A DNA stretch of 64,000 nucleotides from JAODBJ01 sp963782465 (lineage in GTDB: Bacteria > Actinomycetota > Acidimicrobiia > IMCC26256 > PALSA-610), in the NCBI GenBank assembly GCA_963782465.1, contig CAWAJR010000003.1, positions 620,001 to 684,000 on the forward strand, given 5' to 3'. Below, piece by piece: positions 11,080 through 21,657 of this stretch. The translations under genes and the position numbers were made by a program. A model generated the notes under the pieces. It was given only the letters and a program-made list of their open reading frames with translations, ran no database searches and was not told the DNA's origin. Within the stretch, counting starts at the first letter, position 1; each line of letters starts with the position of its first letter.

Positions 11080-12336
11080 TTACTCCGCGGCGGCGCCGCC
11101 GGAGGTATCGGGCCGGTGCACTCGTGCCCATTTCCGCCGGCCCACCTGGACGACGATCCCCTCGGGCCCGATGTCGTCGAGCCGGACCTGAGCCTCGGCG
11201 CCTACCCGCGCGCCGTCGACCCGCACGCTGCCGTCGCGCACCTGGCGGGTCGCCTCCCGGGCCGAAGCCGCGAGGCCGGCGTCACGCAGGATGTCGGCGA
11301 CGCGCACGTCGGCGCGGCCCCGGACCGTTTCGGCCCGCAAGAAGACGTCCGGCATGGTTTCGGGCGCCTCGTGCGCCTTGAAGACCCGGTCGAAGGCCGC
11401 CTCGGCCTCCTCGCCGGCACCGGGGCCGTGGTACAGGTCGGCCACCGACCGGGCAAGGAGGCGTTTCGCCGCGTTCGGGTGCAGCGCGCCCTGCGTGAGC
11501 TCGGAGGTCACCCGGTCGATCTCGGCCTGCGACCATCCGGTCGTGTACTGGAAGTACGTCGGCAGGAGGTCGTCGGGGATGCGCATCAGCTTGCCGAACT
11601 GTTCGGAGGCCGGCTCCGAGATCCCGACGTAGTTGCCGAGCGACTTCGACATCTTCGCCCCGCCCGACAGGCCGGGGAGCAGCGGCGTGGTCAGCACGAT
11701 CTGGGGCGACTGCCCTTCCTGGCCCTGGAGCTGGCGGCCGACGAGCAGGTTGAAGAGCTGATCGGTGCCGCCGAGCTCGACGTCGGCCCGGACCATCACC
11801 GAGTCCCAGCCTTGCATCAGCGGGTACAGGAACTCGGTGAGGGTGATGGCGACGCCGCTCGCGTACCGCTTGGCGAAGTCGTCGCGTTCGAGCATGCGGG
11901 CGACGGTCGCGCGCGACGTGAGGCGGAGCACTTCGTCGACGCCCATCGCCCCCAGCCACTCCGAGTTGCGGCGGACCTCGAGGCGCTCGGGGTCGAGGAT
12001 CCGGCGGACTTGTTCGACGTAGGTACGGGCGTGCTCGTCGATCTGCTCCGGCGACAGCGGCGGGCGGGTGGCCGAGCGTCCCGACGGGTCGCCGATGCGG
12101 GCGGTGAAATCACCGAGGATGAGGACCGCGAGGTGCCCGGCGTCCTGGAACTGGCGCAATTTGCGCAACACGACCGCGAAGCCGAGATGGATGTCGGAGG
12201 CGGTCGGGTCGATGCCGAGCTTCACCCGCAGCGGCCGGCCCTCGGCCAGCTTCGCCGACAGCTCGGGCGGTGAGATGACGTCGATCGCGCCCTGCGTGAG
12301 CGCGTCGTCGCTGGCACCTGTACCCGGTTCCCGCAT
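11080..12336 (-). CDS. tyrS: Tyrosine--tRNA ligase
   Basis: Class Ic aminoacyl-tRNA synthetase that charges tRNA-Tyr. About 418 residues. The HIGH-equivalent is in GIDPTASDIHLGFAVVLRKL (about 41-60), ARIGDPSGRSATRP follows, the tyrosine pocket region is FLYPLMQGWDSV and the second signature AKMSKSLGNY is near residue 230. A C-terminal S4 RNA-binding domain starts around residue 345. The HLGF and GDPSGR pattern is the TyrZ-like (type 2) subgroup. ATG 12336 is chosen; a GTG directly before it (12339) is possible. The start sits right against a 9-bp inverted repeat. It lies just upstream of the rrn operon on the same strand. Confidence 0.96.
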   Translation of the reverse strand: MREPGTGASDDALTQGAIDVISPPELSAKLAEGRPLRVKLGIDPTASDIHLGFAVVLRKLRQFQDAGHLAVLILGDFTARIGDPSGRSATRPPLSPEQIDEHARTYVEQVRRILDPERLEVRRNSEWLGAMGVDEVLRLTSRATVARMLERDDFAKRYASGVAITLTEFLYPLMQGWDSVMVRADVELGGTDQLFNLLVGRQLQGQEGQSPQIVLTTPLLPGLSGGAKMSKSLGNYVGISEPASEQFGKLMRIPDDLLPTYFQYTTGWSQAEIDRVTSELTQGALHPNAAKRLLARSVADLYHGPGAGEEAEAAFDRVFKAHEAPETMPDVFLRAETVRGRADVRVADILRDAGLAASAREATRQVRDGSVRVDGARVGAEAQVRLDDIGPEGIVVQVGRRKWARVHRPDTSGGAAAE

Positions 12337-12337
12337 C

Positions 12338-12361
12338 ACCCCACGCTAACCGGCGTGGGGT
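12338..12361. promoter_or_regulatory. Perfect 9-bp inverted repeat abutting the tyrS start
   Basis: ACCCCACGC-TAACCG-GCGTGGGGT. In the tyrS transcript it would form a hairpin whose 3' arm GCGTGGGGT directly precedes the start codon and holds the only purine-rich ribosome-binding candidate. It could be a translational switch or a DNA operator; no T-box features are visible. Confidence 0.45.
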
Positions 12362-12374
12362 GCGCTTCCTCTTC

Positions 12375-12399
12375 TGTTGCTCGTGAGCAACAATGTTGC
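12375..12399. promoter_or_regulatory. Overlapping palindromes, operator-like, before the penicillin-binding protein gene
   Basis: TGTTGCTC-GT-GAGCAACA (8-bp arms) runs directly into GCAACA-A-TGTTGC, giving three TGTTGC half-sites in 25 bp within the tyrS/PBP divergent gap. This resembles a repressor operator. The binding protein is unknown, and the motif is not the LexA or ARG-box consensus. Confidence 0.45.
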
Positions 12400-12412
12400 C
12401 GATGAGGTTGTC

Positions 12413-14734
12413 GTGAACCCGGCTGGTGTGCCCCGACCGGCGCCCCGCTCCCGCACCGGTCGCGGCCGGGGACGGCTACGGGGCCGTCCGGTCGCGCTCG
12501 CGGTCGGGTTGACCCTGGTCGCCGCCGGGTGCCGCTACTCGGTGAACCTCGAACCGTTGAAATCACCGGCGCAGACGTCGACCGTCGTCGCCGCCGACGG
12601 CACCGTCCTCGCGTCGCTCGACACCGGCGAGCACCGCGTCGCCGTCAAGTACGCGCAGATCGCGCCGGTCATGCGCGCCGCGGTGCTGGCCATCGAAGAC
12701 CACCGGTTCTTCGACCATCCGGGTGTCGACGTGCACGCGGTGCTGCGCGCGCTCGAGACCGACGCGAGTACCGGCAAGATCGAACAGGGCGGCTCGACGA
12801 TCACGCAGCAGTACGTACGAGCGGTGCTGCTCGGCCGGGAACAGACGGTGCACCGCAAACTCCGCGAAGCCGTGCTCGCGATACAGCTCGAGCACAAGTA
12901 CACCAAGCGCGAGATCCTCCAGCGCTACCTCAACGTCATCTACTTCGGGAGCGGCGCCTACGGCGTGCAGGCCGCGGCGAACCACTTCTTCGGGACGACA
13001 TCGAAGCAGCTCACACTCCCCCAAGCCGCGCTGCTCGCCGCCGTGATCCGCGCGCCCGAGGGGTACAACCCCTACACGCACGCCGCCGCGGCCCGCCAGC
13101 GCCGCAACCTCGTGCTCGACAAGATGGTCGACTACGGGTACACGACGAAGGCGAAAGCCGCGGCGGCGAAAGCCGCGCCGCTCGGCGTGTCCGACCGCTC
13201 GTGGGCACACCCGTCACTCGCCCCGTACTTCGTCGACCAGGTCGAACAGTTCGTGCTCGACCACCGCGAGTTCGGCGCGACCGTCGCCGAACGGCGGCGA
13301 CTCCTCTTCGGTGGCGGTTTGAAGATCCAGACAACGCTCGATCCCCGCCTGCAGGCGCTCGCCGAAGACGCGGTGTCGAAGGTGTTGGTCGACCCGGCGC
13401 ACGACCCCTCGGCCGCGCTCGTCGCCGAGGACCCGCGTACCGGCCACGTGCTCGCCTACGTCGGTGGCCGCGACTATTTCGGCGACGAACCATGGGCGAA
13501 GTTCGACCTCGCGTCGCAGTCACGCCGGCAGGCCGGGTCGGCGTTCAAACCGTTCGTGCTCGCCACCGCGCTCGAACAGGGCGTCTCGCCGCAGAAGGTG
13601 TACCCCGCACCCGCGCACCTCAGCATCCCACTGCGCGGGCAGGCACCCTGGGTCGTGCACAACTACGACGGCCAGGGCGGTGGCAGGATGAGCCTCGTCG
13701 ACGCAACAGTGGAGTCGGTCAACACGGTCTACGCGCGGCTGATCATGGACGTCGGCCCGGCACCGGTCGTGCAACTGGCCGCGAACCTCGGCATCCGGTC
13801 GAAGTTGATGCCGTACCCGTCGGCCGCGCTCGGCACGAACGGCGTGAGCCCGCTCGACATGGCGAGCGCCTACACGAGTTTCGCCGACGACGGGCTGCAC
13901 ACCGACCCCGTGTTCGTGACCCGGGTGACCGCGCCCGACGGCACCGTGCTCTACAACGACACGCCGCGCAGCAAGCGGGTGTTGCCGAGCAACATCGCCC
14001 GGCAGGTCAACGCCATCCTCCAGCAGGTCGTGTCGCGAGGGACCGGAGTGAACGCGCGCATCGGGCGCCCGGTTGCGGGCAAGACCGGCACCGGCGAGCA
14101 GTGGCGTGACGCATGGTTCGTCGGCTCGACACCCGAGTTGACGACGTCGGTGTGGGTCGGCTTCGCCAACGGCGAACGGTCGATGGTGCCACCGGCGACG
14201 CGCGATCTCGTCACCGGTGGGACGTGGCCTGCGCAGATCTGGGGGTTGTTCGCCGGCGCCGCGCTCGCCGAAACACCGGTGAGCACCTTCCCCGCGCCGA
14301 ACGACACGACGGCGCTCGCCGTGCAGCGCGAACCGTTGCCCGACGTTGCGGGCATGCCCGCCGACCGGGCGTCGCAGATCCTGAACGACGCCGGCTATTC
14401 GGTGCACGAGGTCGAACAACCGAACCGCGAGTACCCGCCCGGCACCGTGCTCGGCCAGCAGCCCGCCGCGAACACCCCGGTGACCAAGGGAACGGGCGTG
14501 ACGATCACACTCGCACGCGTGCCCCAACGCACGCAGGTGCCGACCGTGCTCGGCCTCCTCGCCGACCAGGCGTCGTTCGCGGTGTCGTCGCGCGGGCTGC
14601 AGGTCCAGCTCGTGGTACAGGCCGAACCACCGCCGGGCTCACCGGCGAGAGCGGGCCGGGTATGGAAACAGTCACCGGTGGGCAACGCCGCCGCCGACGA
14701 AGGCACCCAGGTCACCGTCTGGGTCAACCCCTGA
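12413..14734 (+). CDS. Class A penicillin-binding protein (transglycosylase/transpeptidase) with PASTA domains
   Basis: Bifunctional peptidoglycan synthase acting outside the membrane. About 773 residues from GTG 12413; an in-frame TTG at 12377 is possible but lies inside the palindromic operator. Order: basic N-terminus; one hydrophobic segment (about 27-45, PVALAVGLTLVAAGC); GT51 transglycosylase with Glu in LAIEDHRFFDHPG (about 93) and EQGGSTITQQ; transpeptidase with the SxxK Ser in AGSAFKP (about 376), SVN (about 435) and KTGTG (about 557); two C-terminal PASTA modules (about 620-770), which bind muropeptide or beta-lactam. The segment ends AAGC, close to a lipobox but with Ala at -3, so a lipid-anchored form cannot be excluded. 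It is divergent from tyrS. Confidence 0.93.
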   Translation: MNPAGVPRPAPRSRTGRGRGRLRGRPVALAVGLTLVAAGCRYSVNLEPLKSPAQTSTVVAADGTVLASLDTGEHRVAVKYAQIAPVMRAAVLAIEDHRFFDHPGVDVHAVLRALETDASTGKIEQGGSTITQQYVRAVLLGREQTVHRKLREAVLAIQLEHKYTKREILQRYLNVIYFGSGAYGVQAAANHFFGTTSKQLTLPQAALLAAVIRAPEGYNPYTHAAAARQRRNLVLDKMVDYGYTTKAKAAAAKAAPLGVSDRSWAHPSLAPYFVDQVEQFVLDHREFGATVAERRRLLFGGGLKIQTTLDPRLQALAEDAVSKVLVDPAHDPSAALVAEDPRTGHVLAYVGGRDYFGDEPWAKFDLASQSRRQAGSAFKPFVLATALEQGVSPQKVYPAPAHLSIPLRGQAPWVVHNYDGQGGGRMSLVDATVESVNTVYARLIMDVGPAPVVQLAANLGIRSKLMPYPSAALGTNGVSPLDMASAYTSFADDGLHTDPVFVTRVTAPDGTVLYNDTPRSKRVLPSNIARQVNAILQQVVSRGTGVNARIGRPVAGKTGTGEQWRDAWFVGSTPELTTSVWVGFANGERSMVPPATRDLVTGGTWPAQIWGLFAGAALAETPVSTFPAPNDTTALAVQREPLPDVAGMPADRASQILNDAGYSVHEVEQPNREYPPGTVLGQQPAANTPVTKGTGVTITLARVPQRTQVPTVLGLLADQASFAVSSRGLQVQLVVQAEPPPGSPARAGRVWKQSPVGNAAADEGTQVTVWVNP

Positions 14735-14740
14735 TGTCTC

Positions 14741-14851
14741 GCGCGCTCACTGCTCCTCCTCCGTCGTCGCGGGCGTTCGCTTGCTGGCGATCATGCCTCG
14801 CGCGCGCTCACTGCTCCTCCTCCGTCGTCGCGGGCGTTCGCTTGCTGGCGA
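14741..14851. repeat. 50-bp direct repeat, two copies, 61-bp period
   Basis: Positions 14741-14790 and 14802-14851 are identical (beginning GCGCGCTCACTGCTCCTCCT), separated by 11 bases and followed by a GCTCGCTGCGCTCGCTCAC tract. It fills the gap between the penicillin-binding gene and the oppositely oriented SDR. No gene is visible in it. It may be an intergenic repeat family with copies elsewhere in the genome. Confidence 0.85.
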
Positions 14852-14911
14852 GTTCGCTCGCTGCGCTCGCTCACCGCGCCGGGTAGGGAGTTCGGGGTGG
14901 TGCCAGAGGAG

Positions 14912-15691
14912 CTAACTGTTTTGTGCGACCAGGCCGCCGTCGACGGGGACGATGGCGCCGTTGACGAACGATGATGCGGGCAGGGCGAGGCTGAGCACCA
15001 TGTGCGCGACTTCTTCGGGGTCGCCGTAACGGCGTACCGGTACCCGGCGGCGCGCGTACTTCGTCTTCGCGTCGTCGGGGATCGGGGCCGTCATCGCGGT
15101 GTTGATGGGCCCGGGGCACACGCAGTTGACGGTCACGCCGAGCGGGCCGAGTTCGACGGCCAGCGACCGCGTGAGCCCGACGACGCCGTGCTTGCTCACG
15201 GTGTACGGGCTCAGGTAGGCCTGCGCGCTGATCCCTTCGGTCGACGCGATGTTGACGATGCGACCGTCGTGGTTGCGGACGAGATGCGGGAGGCAGGCTC
15301 GCACCATGCGGGCCTGCGCGGTGAGGTTCACCGCGATGGTCGTCTGCCAGGCGACTTCATAGTCGTCGGCACCGATCGGCGCCGCGATGCTCACACCGGC
15401 GTTGTTGACGAGCACGTCGATCGGCCCGAGGCGGGTGACGACGTCGGCCACCACCGCGTCGATCCGTTCGGAGTCGACGACGTCGAGCGGCCAGTCGGCG
15501 GCGACACCACCGGCATCGCGGATCTCGCTGCCGACTCGCACCGCACCACCGCCATCGCGGTCGGTCACCGCGACCTTCGCGCCTTCGTCGGCGAACACGT
15601 GTGCGATCGCCCGCCCCATCCCACTCGCGGCGCCGGTGACGAGGACGACACGACCGGATACGGAACGGCTCAACGCGCACAGCTTCGCCAT
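14912..15691 (-). CDS. Short-chain dehydrogenase/reductase
   Basis: NAD(P)-dependent oxidoreductase with a Rossmann fold, about 259 residues. The cofactor loop is TGAASGMGRA (about 19-28), NNAGV follows strand 4, the catalytic Ser is in IVNIAS and the YxxxK pair is YTVSKHG; PGPINTAM and the C-terminal GAIVPVDGG are also typical. This is classical SDR, FabG-like in length, but the substrate is unknown. ATG 15691 gives the standard short N-terminus before the TGAASGMG loop. It is divergently arranged with the hydrolase, with only 20 bp between the two starts, so they probably share a regulatory region. Confidence 0.88.
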   Translation of the reverse strand: MAKLCALSRSVSGRVVLVTGAASGMGRAIAHVFADEGAKVAVTDRDGGGAVRVGSEIRDAGGVAADWPLDVVDSERIDAVVADVVTRLGPIDVLVNNAGVSIAAPIGADDYEVAWQTTIAVNLTAQARMVRACLPHLVRNHDGRIVNIASTEGISAQAYLSPYTVSKHGVVGLTRSLAVELGPLGVTVNCVCPGPINTAMTAPIPDDAKTKYARRRVPVRRYGDPEEVAHMVLSLALPASSFVNGAIVPVDGGLVAQNS

Positions 15692-15711
15692 GAGGTGAGA
15701 AGCTACGCCAC

Positions 15712-16912
15712 ATGCTCGATGCGCACGTGGGTCGACTGGCCGGCGGCCGCCGACCTCTCGGCGTCGGGTTCTGGCCGCTCCCGGAAGACGACCCCGGCGT
15801 CGCACTCGGCCGCGAACCGGTGCGGATCGTCACCGACGACGGCGCGTTGGTGCGCGGGTTGTGGTGGACGCCACCGCGCCGGGAAACGGTGGCACACCGC
15901 GGTCGTGCTCACCCATCCCCGAGGCGATTTCTCGGTGCACTACGCGTGCCCGTTGCTCGCGGCCGCGGGGTACGCCGTGCTCGGGTTCGCGACCCGCTAC
16001 CTGAACAACGACACCGACTGCCTGCACGAAGCGTGTGCCGTCGACGTCGCCGCCGCGGTCGATTGGGTACGCGAGCAGGGCGCCGACGCGGTCGTGCTGT
16101 TCGGGAACAGCGGCGGCGGGTCGCTCATGGCGTTCACGCAGGCCGAGCACGGGTGCGGCGACGCGTGGGTCGGCGTGGCCGCCCATCCCGGTGAGGGTGT
16201 GTTCATGTTGCAGGCCATCGACCCGGCCGTCGCCGACGAGCACGATCCCATCGCGACGGTCGCCGAACTCGACATGTACGACCCCGACAACGGTTGGCGG
16301 CCCTGGCCCGAGCCATCCTCGTACGACCCGGCCTGGCTGGCCCGTTACCGGGAGGCGCAGCGGGCGCGGGTCGCCCGTCTCGACGCGGTCGCGCGCGCAT
16401 CGCTCGACGCGTCGGCGCATGCCCGCGCCGCGCTGGCCGGCGTCGATCGGGGCAGCGCGCCGTGGCGCGGTTTGCGCAAACGGGCGGTGCACCTCGATTA
16501 CATGACGATCTACCGCACACTGGCCGACCCCGCGTACCTCGACCCGTCGATCGATCCCGACGACCGGCCGCTCGGTTCGCTGTTCGCGTTCCCCGACCCG
16601 TTCGACGCGAACTACGGGCGGGCCGGGCTCGCCCGGACGATGACGTCGCGCGGTTGGCTGTCGACGTGGTCGGGCCTGTCGTCGAACGCGAAGCTCGCAA
16701 CAACGATGCCGAAGGTTTCGGTGCCGACATTGCTCGTGCACCCGACGGCCGATACCGAGATCCGGCTGCGCCAGGCCCGGGAGATCGTCGCCGCGAGCGG
16801 GGCCGAGGACGTGACCTACGAGGAGATCCGCGGCGCGCCGCACTACCTCGAAGGGTCCCGACCCGAGGCCATGGGCCTCGTCGCGGAGTGGATCGCGAAG
16901 CGATTCCCCTGA
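15712..16912 (+). CDS. Alpha/beta hydrolase, interrupted by a frameshift
   Basis: The first ~55 residues (MLDAHVGRLAGGRRPLGVGF... RIVTDDGALVRGLWWTPP) lie in the frame of ATG 15712. From about 15890 the homologous reading continues one frame over (RWHTAVVLTHPRGDFSVHYA) to the stop at 16912. Together they give a ~400-residue hydrolase with a nucleophile elbow LFGNSGGGS (Ser in GxSxG), a late LLVHPTADTEIR acid region and the final His in GAPHYLEG. The full span is 1201 bp, one base over a multiple of three, consistent with one extra base near 15,870-15,900. This is either a sequence error or a recent pseudogene. The substrate is not identifiable. Confidence 0.65.
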
Positions 16913-16949
16913 GCGAGCGCGCCGAGCGCGCCCGGCACGCTCGGCAGGC

Positions 16950-17545
16950 TCAGCGCGGGCGGCCCGACACGTTGGGGTCGCCGGCGACGTAGAAGCGCCA
17001 CGGGAACTCGTCGCCCTTCCCCGCGGCCAACCCGATGCGGGCCGAAACGCCGGGCGCGGCCGGCGGCGCGACGCCGTCGTCGACGATCCTCACCGGGCCG
17101 CGGGTGAGATCGAACCCGTCGTGGGAACGATCGATCGCGAACGCCTGCGCGAGACGCGCCGGCCCGGAGCACAGTTCGCGGTCGCGCCGCGCCTTGGCCC
17201 GCCGGGCCCGCATCGTTTCGATCCCGTCGATCGGTATCGCGGCCCGCAGGAGCACCGCGTGCGGTTGCGGGCCGGGGCCGCACACCGCGTTCGCGCACCA
17301 GTGCATCCCGTAGGTGAAGTACGTGTACAGCGCGCCGGGTTCGCCGAACATCGTCGCGTTGCGTTGCGTACGGCCGCGGAACGAGTGCGCGCCCGGGTCG
17401 TCGGCACCGCGGTAGGCCTCGACTTCGACCAGCCGGGCGGCGACACGAGTGCCGCCCTCGTCGGAGACGAGCAGCTTGTTGAGGAGCTGCGGCGCGACGT
17501 CGAGCGCGTCGCGGTCGTAGAAGCGGCGGGGAAGGGTGCGAGCGC

Positions 17546-17561
<16 letters not shown>
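16950..17561 (-). CDS. mpg: DNA-3-methyladenine glycosylase (AAG/MPG family)
   Basis: Base-excision-repair enzyme that removes alkylated purines. 203 residues from GTG 17561, overlapping the end of argH by 16 bp. AAG-family signatures: LARTLPRRFYDRD-like start, ARLVEVEAYRGADDPGAHSF with the catalytic Glu, GRTQRNATMFGEPG, AYVYFTYGMHWCAN-like ALYTYFTYGMHWCANAVCG, and LCSGPARLAQAF near residue 140. It is the last gene of the arginine operon and probably co-transcribed with it, although the function is unrelated. Confidence 0.92.
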
Positions 17562-18961
<1,400 letters not shown>

Positions 18962-18965
<4 letters not shown>

Positions 18966-20181
18966 CGCTTCCCCGGGGTCGCGCCCGGCCCTGCCGGCGC
19001 GACCACGTTTCCGCCGACAACCCCCAGAGACGAACGAACCCTTCGGAGTCCTGGTGGCGGAACGCGTCTTCTGCGTCGTAGGTCGCGAGGTCGTGGTCGT
19101 AAAGCCCCCGTGGGGCGCGCCGCCCGACCGGGTAGCAGCGACCCGGGTCGAGGCGGAGCCGCACGTCGCCGGTGACGAATCGCTGCGACGAATCGACGAA
19201 CGCCTGCAACGCGTGCATGAGGGGTGCGTGCCACATCCCGTCGTAGATCAACTCCGCGATGCGGATCTCGACCCGTTGTTTTTCCCGCATGACGTCGCGC
19301 TCGAGCGTGATGCCTTCGAGGTCCTGGTGCGCGACGATCAACGCGAGGCTGGCCGGGCATTCGTAGACCTCGCGGCTCTTGATGCCGACCCGGCGGTTCT
19401 CGACCATGTCGAGCCGCCCGAAGCCGTAGCCGCCGACGACCGTCGTCATCTGGTCGATGAGCTCGACGAGGCCGGTCCGTTCGCCGTTCAGCGCGACGGG
19501 TACGCCGGCGTCGAAGGTCACGACGATGTCGGTCGGCTCGGTCGGCGCGTCGGCGACGCGCTTCGTGATCGAGTACGGCTCCTGCGGCGGCGCCGACCAC
19601 GGGTTCTCGAGCACCCCGCACTCGATCGCGCGACCCCACATGTTCTCGTCGATCGAGTAGAGCTTCTCCTTGGTGGCGCCGATCGGGATGTCCCACTTGG
19701 CGGCGAGCTCGACGCAGTCGGCGCGCGCGAGGCCCCAGTTGCGGACGGGGGCGAGCACGTCGAGGTCGGGCGCGAGCACGCGCGTCGACACCTCGAACCG
19801 CACCTGGTCGTTGCCTTTGCCGGTGCAGCCGTGCGCGACCGCGTCGGCACCATGGCGGCGGGCCGACGCAACCAGCTGCTCGACGATCACGGGGCGCGAC
19901 AGCGCCGAGACGAGCGGGTACTTGCCTTCGTACAGCGCGTTCGCCTGCAGCGCGGGAACGAGGAAGTCGCGTGCGAACGCTTCCCGGGCATCGATGATCT
20001 CGACCTCGATCGCGCCCGCGGCGACGGCGCGTTCGCGGATGATGGCTTCTTCGCCCTGCTGGAGCTGGCCGACGTCGACCGCGCACGCGACGACTTCGAC
20101 CCCCCACTCCTCGCGCATCCACCGGACGGCGATCGAGGTATCGAGGCCACCCGAGTATGCGAGCACCACACGCTTTGCCAC
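18962..20181 (-). CDS. argG: Argininosuccinate synthase (frameshift close to the 3' end)
   Basis: ATP-dependent condensation of citrulline and aspartate. Begins at ATG 20181 with MAKRVVLAYSGGLDTS, the PP-loop SGGLDTS. Later ALYEGKYPLVSALSRP, HGCTGKGNDQVRFE and IGIKSREVYE-like GIKSREVYECP are typical. In the initial frame the sequence passes GFVRLWGLSAETWSRR and then never stops until deep inside argH. The neighbouring frame ends GPGATPGKR-stop at 18962, exactly overlapping argH's GTG. The 1220-bp span lacks one base from a whole codon, so one base is probably missing between 18,965 and 19,020. Confidence 0.92.
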
Positions 20182-20196
20182 TGCTTCTCCTGTTGG

Positions 20197-20667
20197 CTAA
20201 AGGCCGGCGAGTTGCGCAAGGTGGGCGGCCACGGCGGCGCCGCCGACGGATTCCTTGCACACGAGGAACAACGTGTCGTCACCGGCGACGGTACCGAGGA
20301 CGTCGCCGAGCGATGCCCGGTCGAGGGCGGAACCGACGACGTGGGCGCTCCCGGGCGGCGTGCGCAAGACGACGACGTTCCCGCTGTGGGCGACGTCGAG
20401 CACGAAATCGGAGAGGAGCCGGCGCAGGTGATCGTCGGAACCCGACCGCTCCCGGGCGTGTTCGGGGATCGCGTACGCGGTGGCGCCGCCGGGGATGCGC
20501 ACCTTCACGGCACCGAGTTCTTCGAGGTCGCGGCTCACCGTCGCCTGCGTGGCGACCACCCCTTCGGCTTCGAGTAACTGCACGAGCTGGCCCTGGCTCG
20601 AAATGGCTTGTTCCTCGATGATCCGCAAGATGCGATGTTGCCGTTGCGGCTTGCCGAGCGTCGACAT
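20197..20667 (-). CDS. argR: Arginine repressor
   Basis: 156 residues. The N-terminal winged helix (QHRILRIIEEQAISSQGQLVQLL, TQATVSRDLEELGAVKV) binds ARG boxes. The C-terminal domain (from about 85) carries the arginine-binding and hexamerisation segment, with GTVAGDDTLFLVC at the site where family members have the conserved GT-x-AGDDT. It lies inside the operon it is expected to control, between argF (1-bp overlap) and argG (15-bp gap), an arrangement common in actinobacteria. Confidence 0.96.
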   Translation of the reverse strand: MSTLGKPQRQHRILRIIEEQAISSQGQLVQLLEAEGVVATQATVSRDLEELGAVKVRIPGGATAYAIPEHARERSGSDDHLRRLLSDFVLDVAHSGNVVVLRTPPGSAHVVGSALDRASLGDVLGTVAGDDTLFLVCKESVGGAAVAAHLAQLAGL

Positions 20668-21575
20668 CAGGCCGCCCCCACCAGGTCGGCGAACAGCGCG
20701 CGTACCGAGTGCATGCGGTTGACGGTTTGTTGCCAGATGAGCGAGCGGGGACCGTCGATCACCGCCGCCGTCACCTCCTCGCCCCGGTGCGCGGGGAGGC
20801 AGTGCAGGAACACCGCGTCGGGCGCCGCCGCCTCCATGAGCGCGTCGTCGACGGTGTAGCCGTCGAAGGCCCGCATCCGCACCTCACGCTCTTCTTCCTG
20901 GCCCATCGACGTCCACGTGTCGGTGTAGACGGCGTCGGCGGCCCGGACCGCGTCGTACGGGTCGGCGACGAGCTCGATGACCGCACCGAGATTGCGTGCC
21001 CGGTCGACGATCTGGCTGTCGAGTTCGTAACCCGGCGGTGACGCGACCGCGAGTTCGAGGCCCGACATCGCCGCCGCGAACGCGAGCGACGCGGCGACGT
21101 TGTTCCCGTCGCCGATGTACGCGAGCCGCCGGCCTTCGACCTTGCCGAAGTGCTCCCGGAGGGTCATGAGGTCGGCGAGCGCCTGCACCGGGTGACCGGC
21201 GTCGGAGAGCAGGTTCACGACGGGCACGTCGACCGCGGCCGCCATCCGTTCGAGCACCGAATGCGAGAACACGCGCGCCGCGATGATGCGAACGTACGAC
21301 GCGAACGTGCGCGCGACGTCTTCGGCGGGCTCACGAACGTCGATGTCGACCTCTTCGGGCCGGACGTAGATCGGGTGACCACCGAGCGTCGCGACGGCCA
21401 TCTCCACCGAACTGCGGGTGCGCGCCGACGGCTTCTGGAACAGGGCGGCGACGCCGCAACCGGCGAGCGGGCGCGGCAACGTCGAGGGGTCGACCTTCCA
21501 CTGCTGCGCGCGATCGAGGATGCGCTCGACACCGGCGGGGTCGAGGTCGTCGAGTTCGAGGCAACGCACGTTCAT
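20667..21575 (-). CDS. argF: Ornithine carbamoyltransferase
   Basis: Joins ornithine and carbamoyl phosphate to make citrulline. 302 residues from ATG 21575. The carbamoyl-phosphate loop FQKPSARTRSSVEMA replaces the usual STRTR with SARTR, a known OTCase variant. The HPVQALADLMTL motif and the ornithine signature FLHCLPAHRGEEV are intact. The 82-bp gap upstream to argD contains a weak AGGAG-like site only. It shares carbamoyl phosphate with PyrB elsewhere in the window. Confidence 0.96.
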   Translation of the reverse strand: MNVRCLELDDLDPAGVERILDRAQQWKVDPSTLPRPLAGCGVAALFQKPSARTRSSVEMAVATLGGHPIYVRPEEVDIDVREPAEDVARTFASYVRIIAARVFSHSVLERMAAAVDVPVVNLLSDAGHPVQALADLMTLREHFGKVEGRRLAYIGDGNNVAASLAFAAAMSGLELAVASPPGYELDSQIVDRARNLGAVIELVADPYDAVRAADAVYTDTWTSMGQEEEREVRMRAFDGYTVDDALMEAAAPDAVFLHCLPAHRGEEVTAAVIDGPRSLIWQQTVNRMHSVRALFADLVGAA

Positions 21576-21657
21576 GCTTTCTGCTCCTGGCGTTGCGCCG
21601 CCGGGCCGCTCGGCCCCCGCTCGCACCGGCGACCACGATCTGTGCGAACCTGCTCGC

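Noticed and set aside
15870..15900. Programmed ribosomal frameshift in the alpha/beta hydrolase
   Set aside because: There is no slippery heptamer or downstream structure at the junction, and the same kind of indel appears in several unrelated genes, so a sequence error is more likely.
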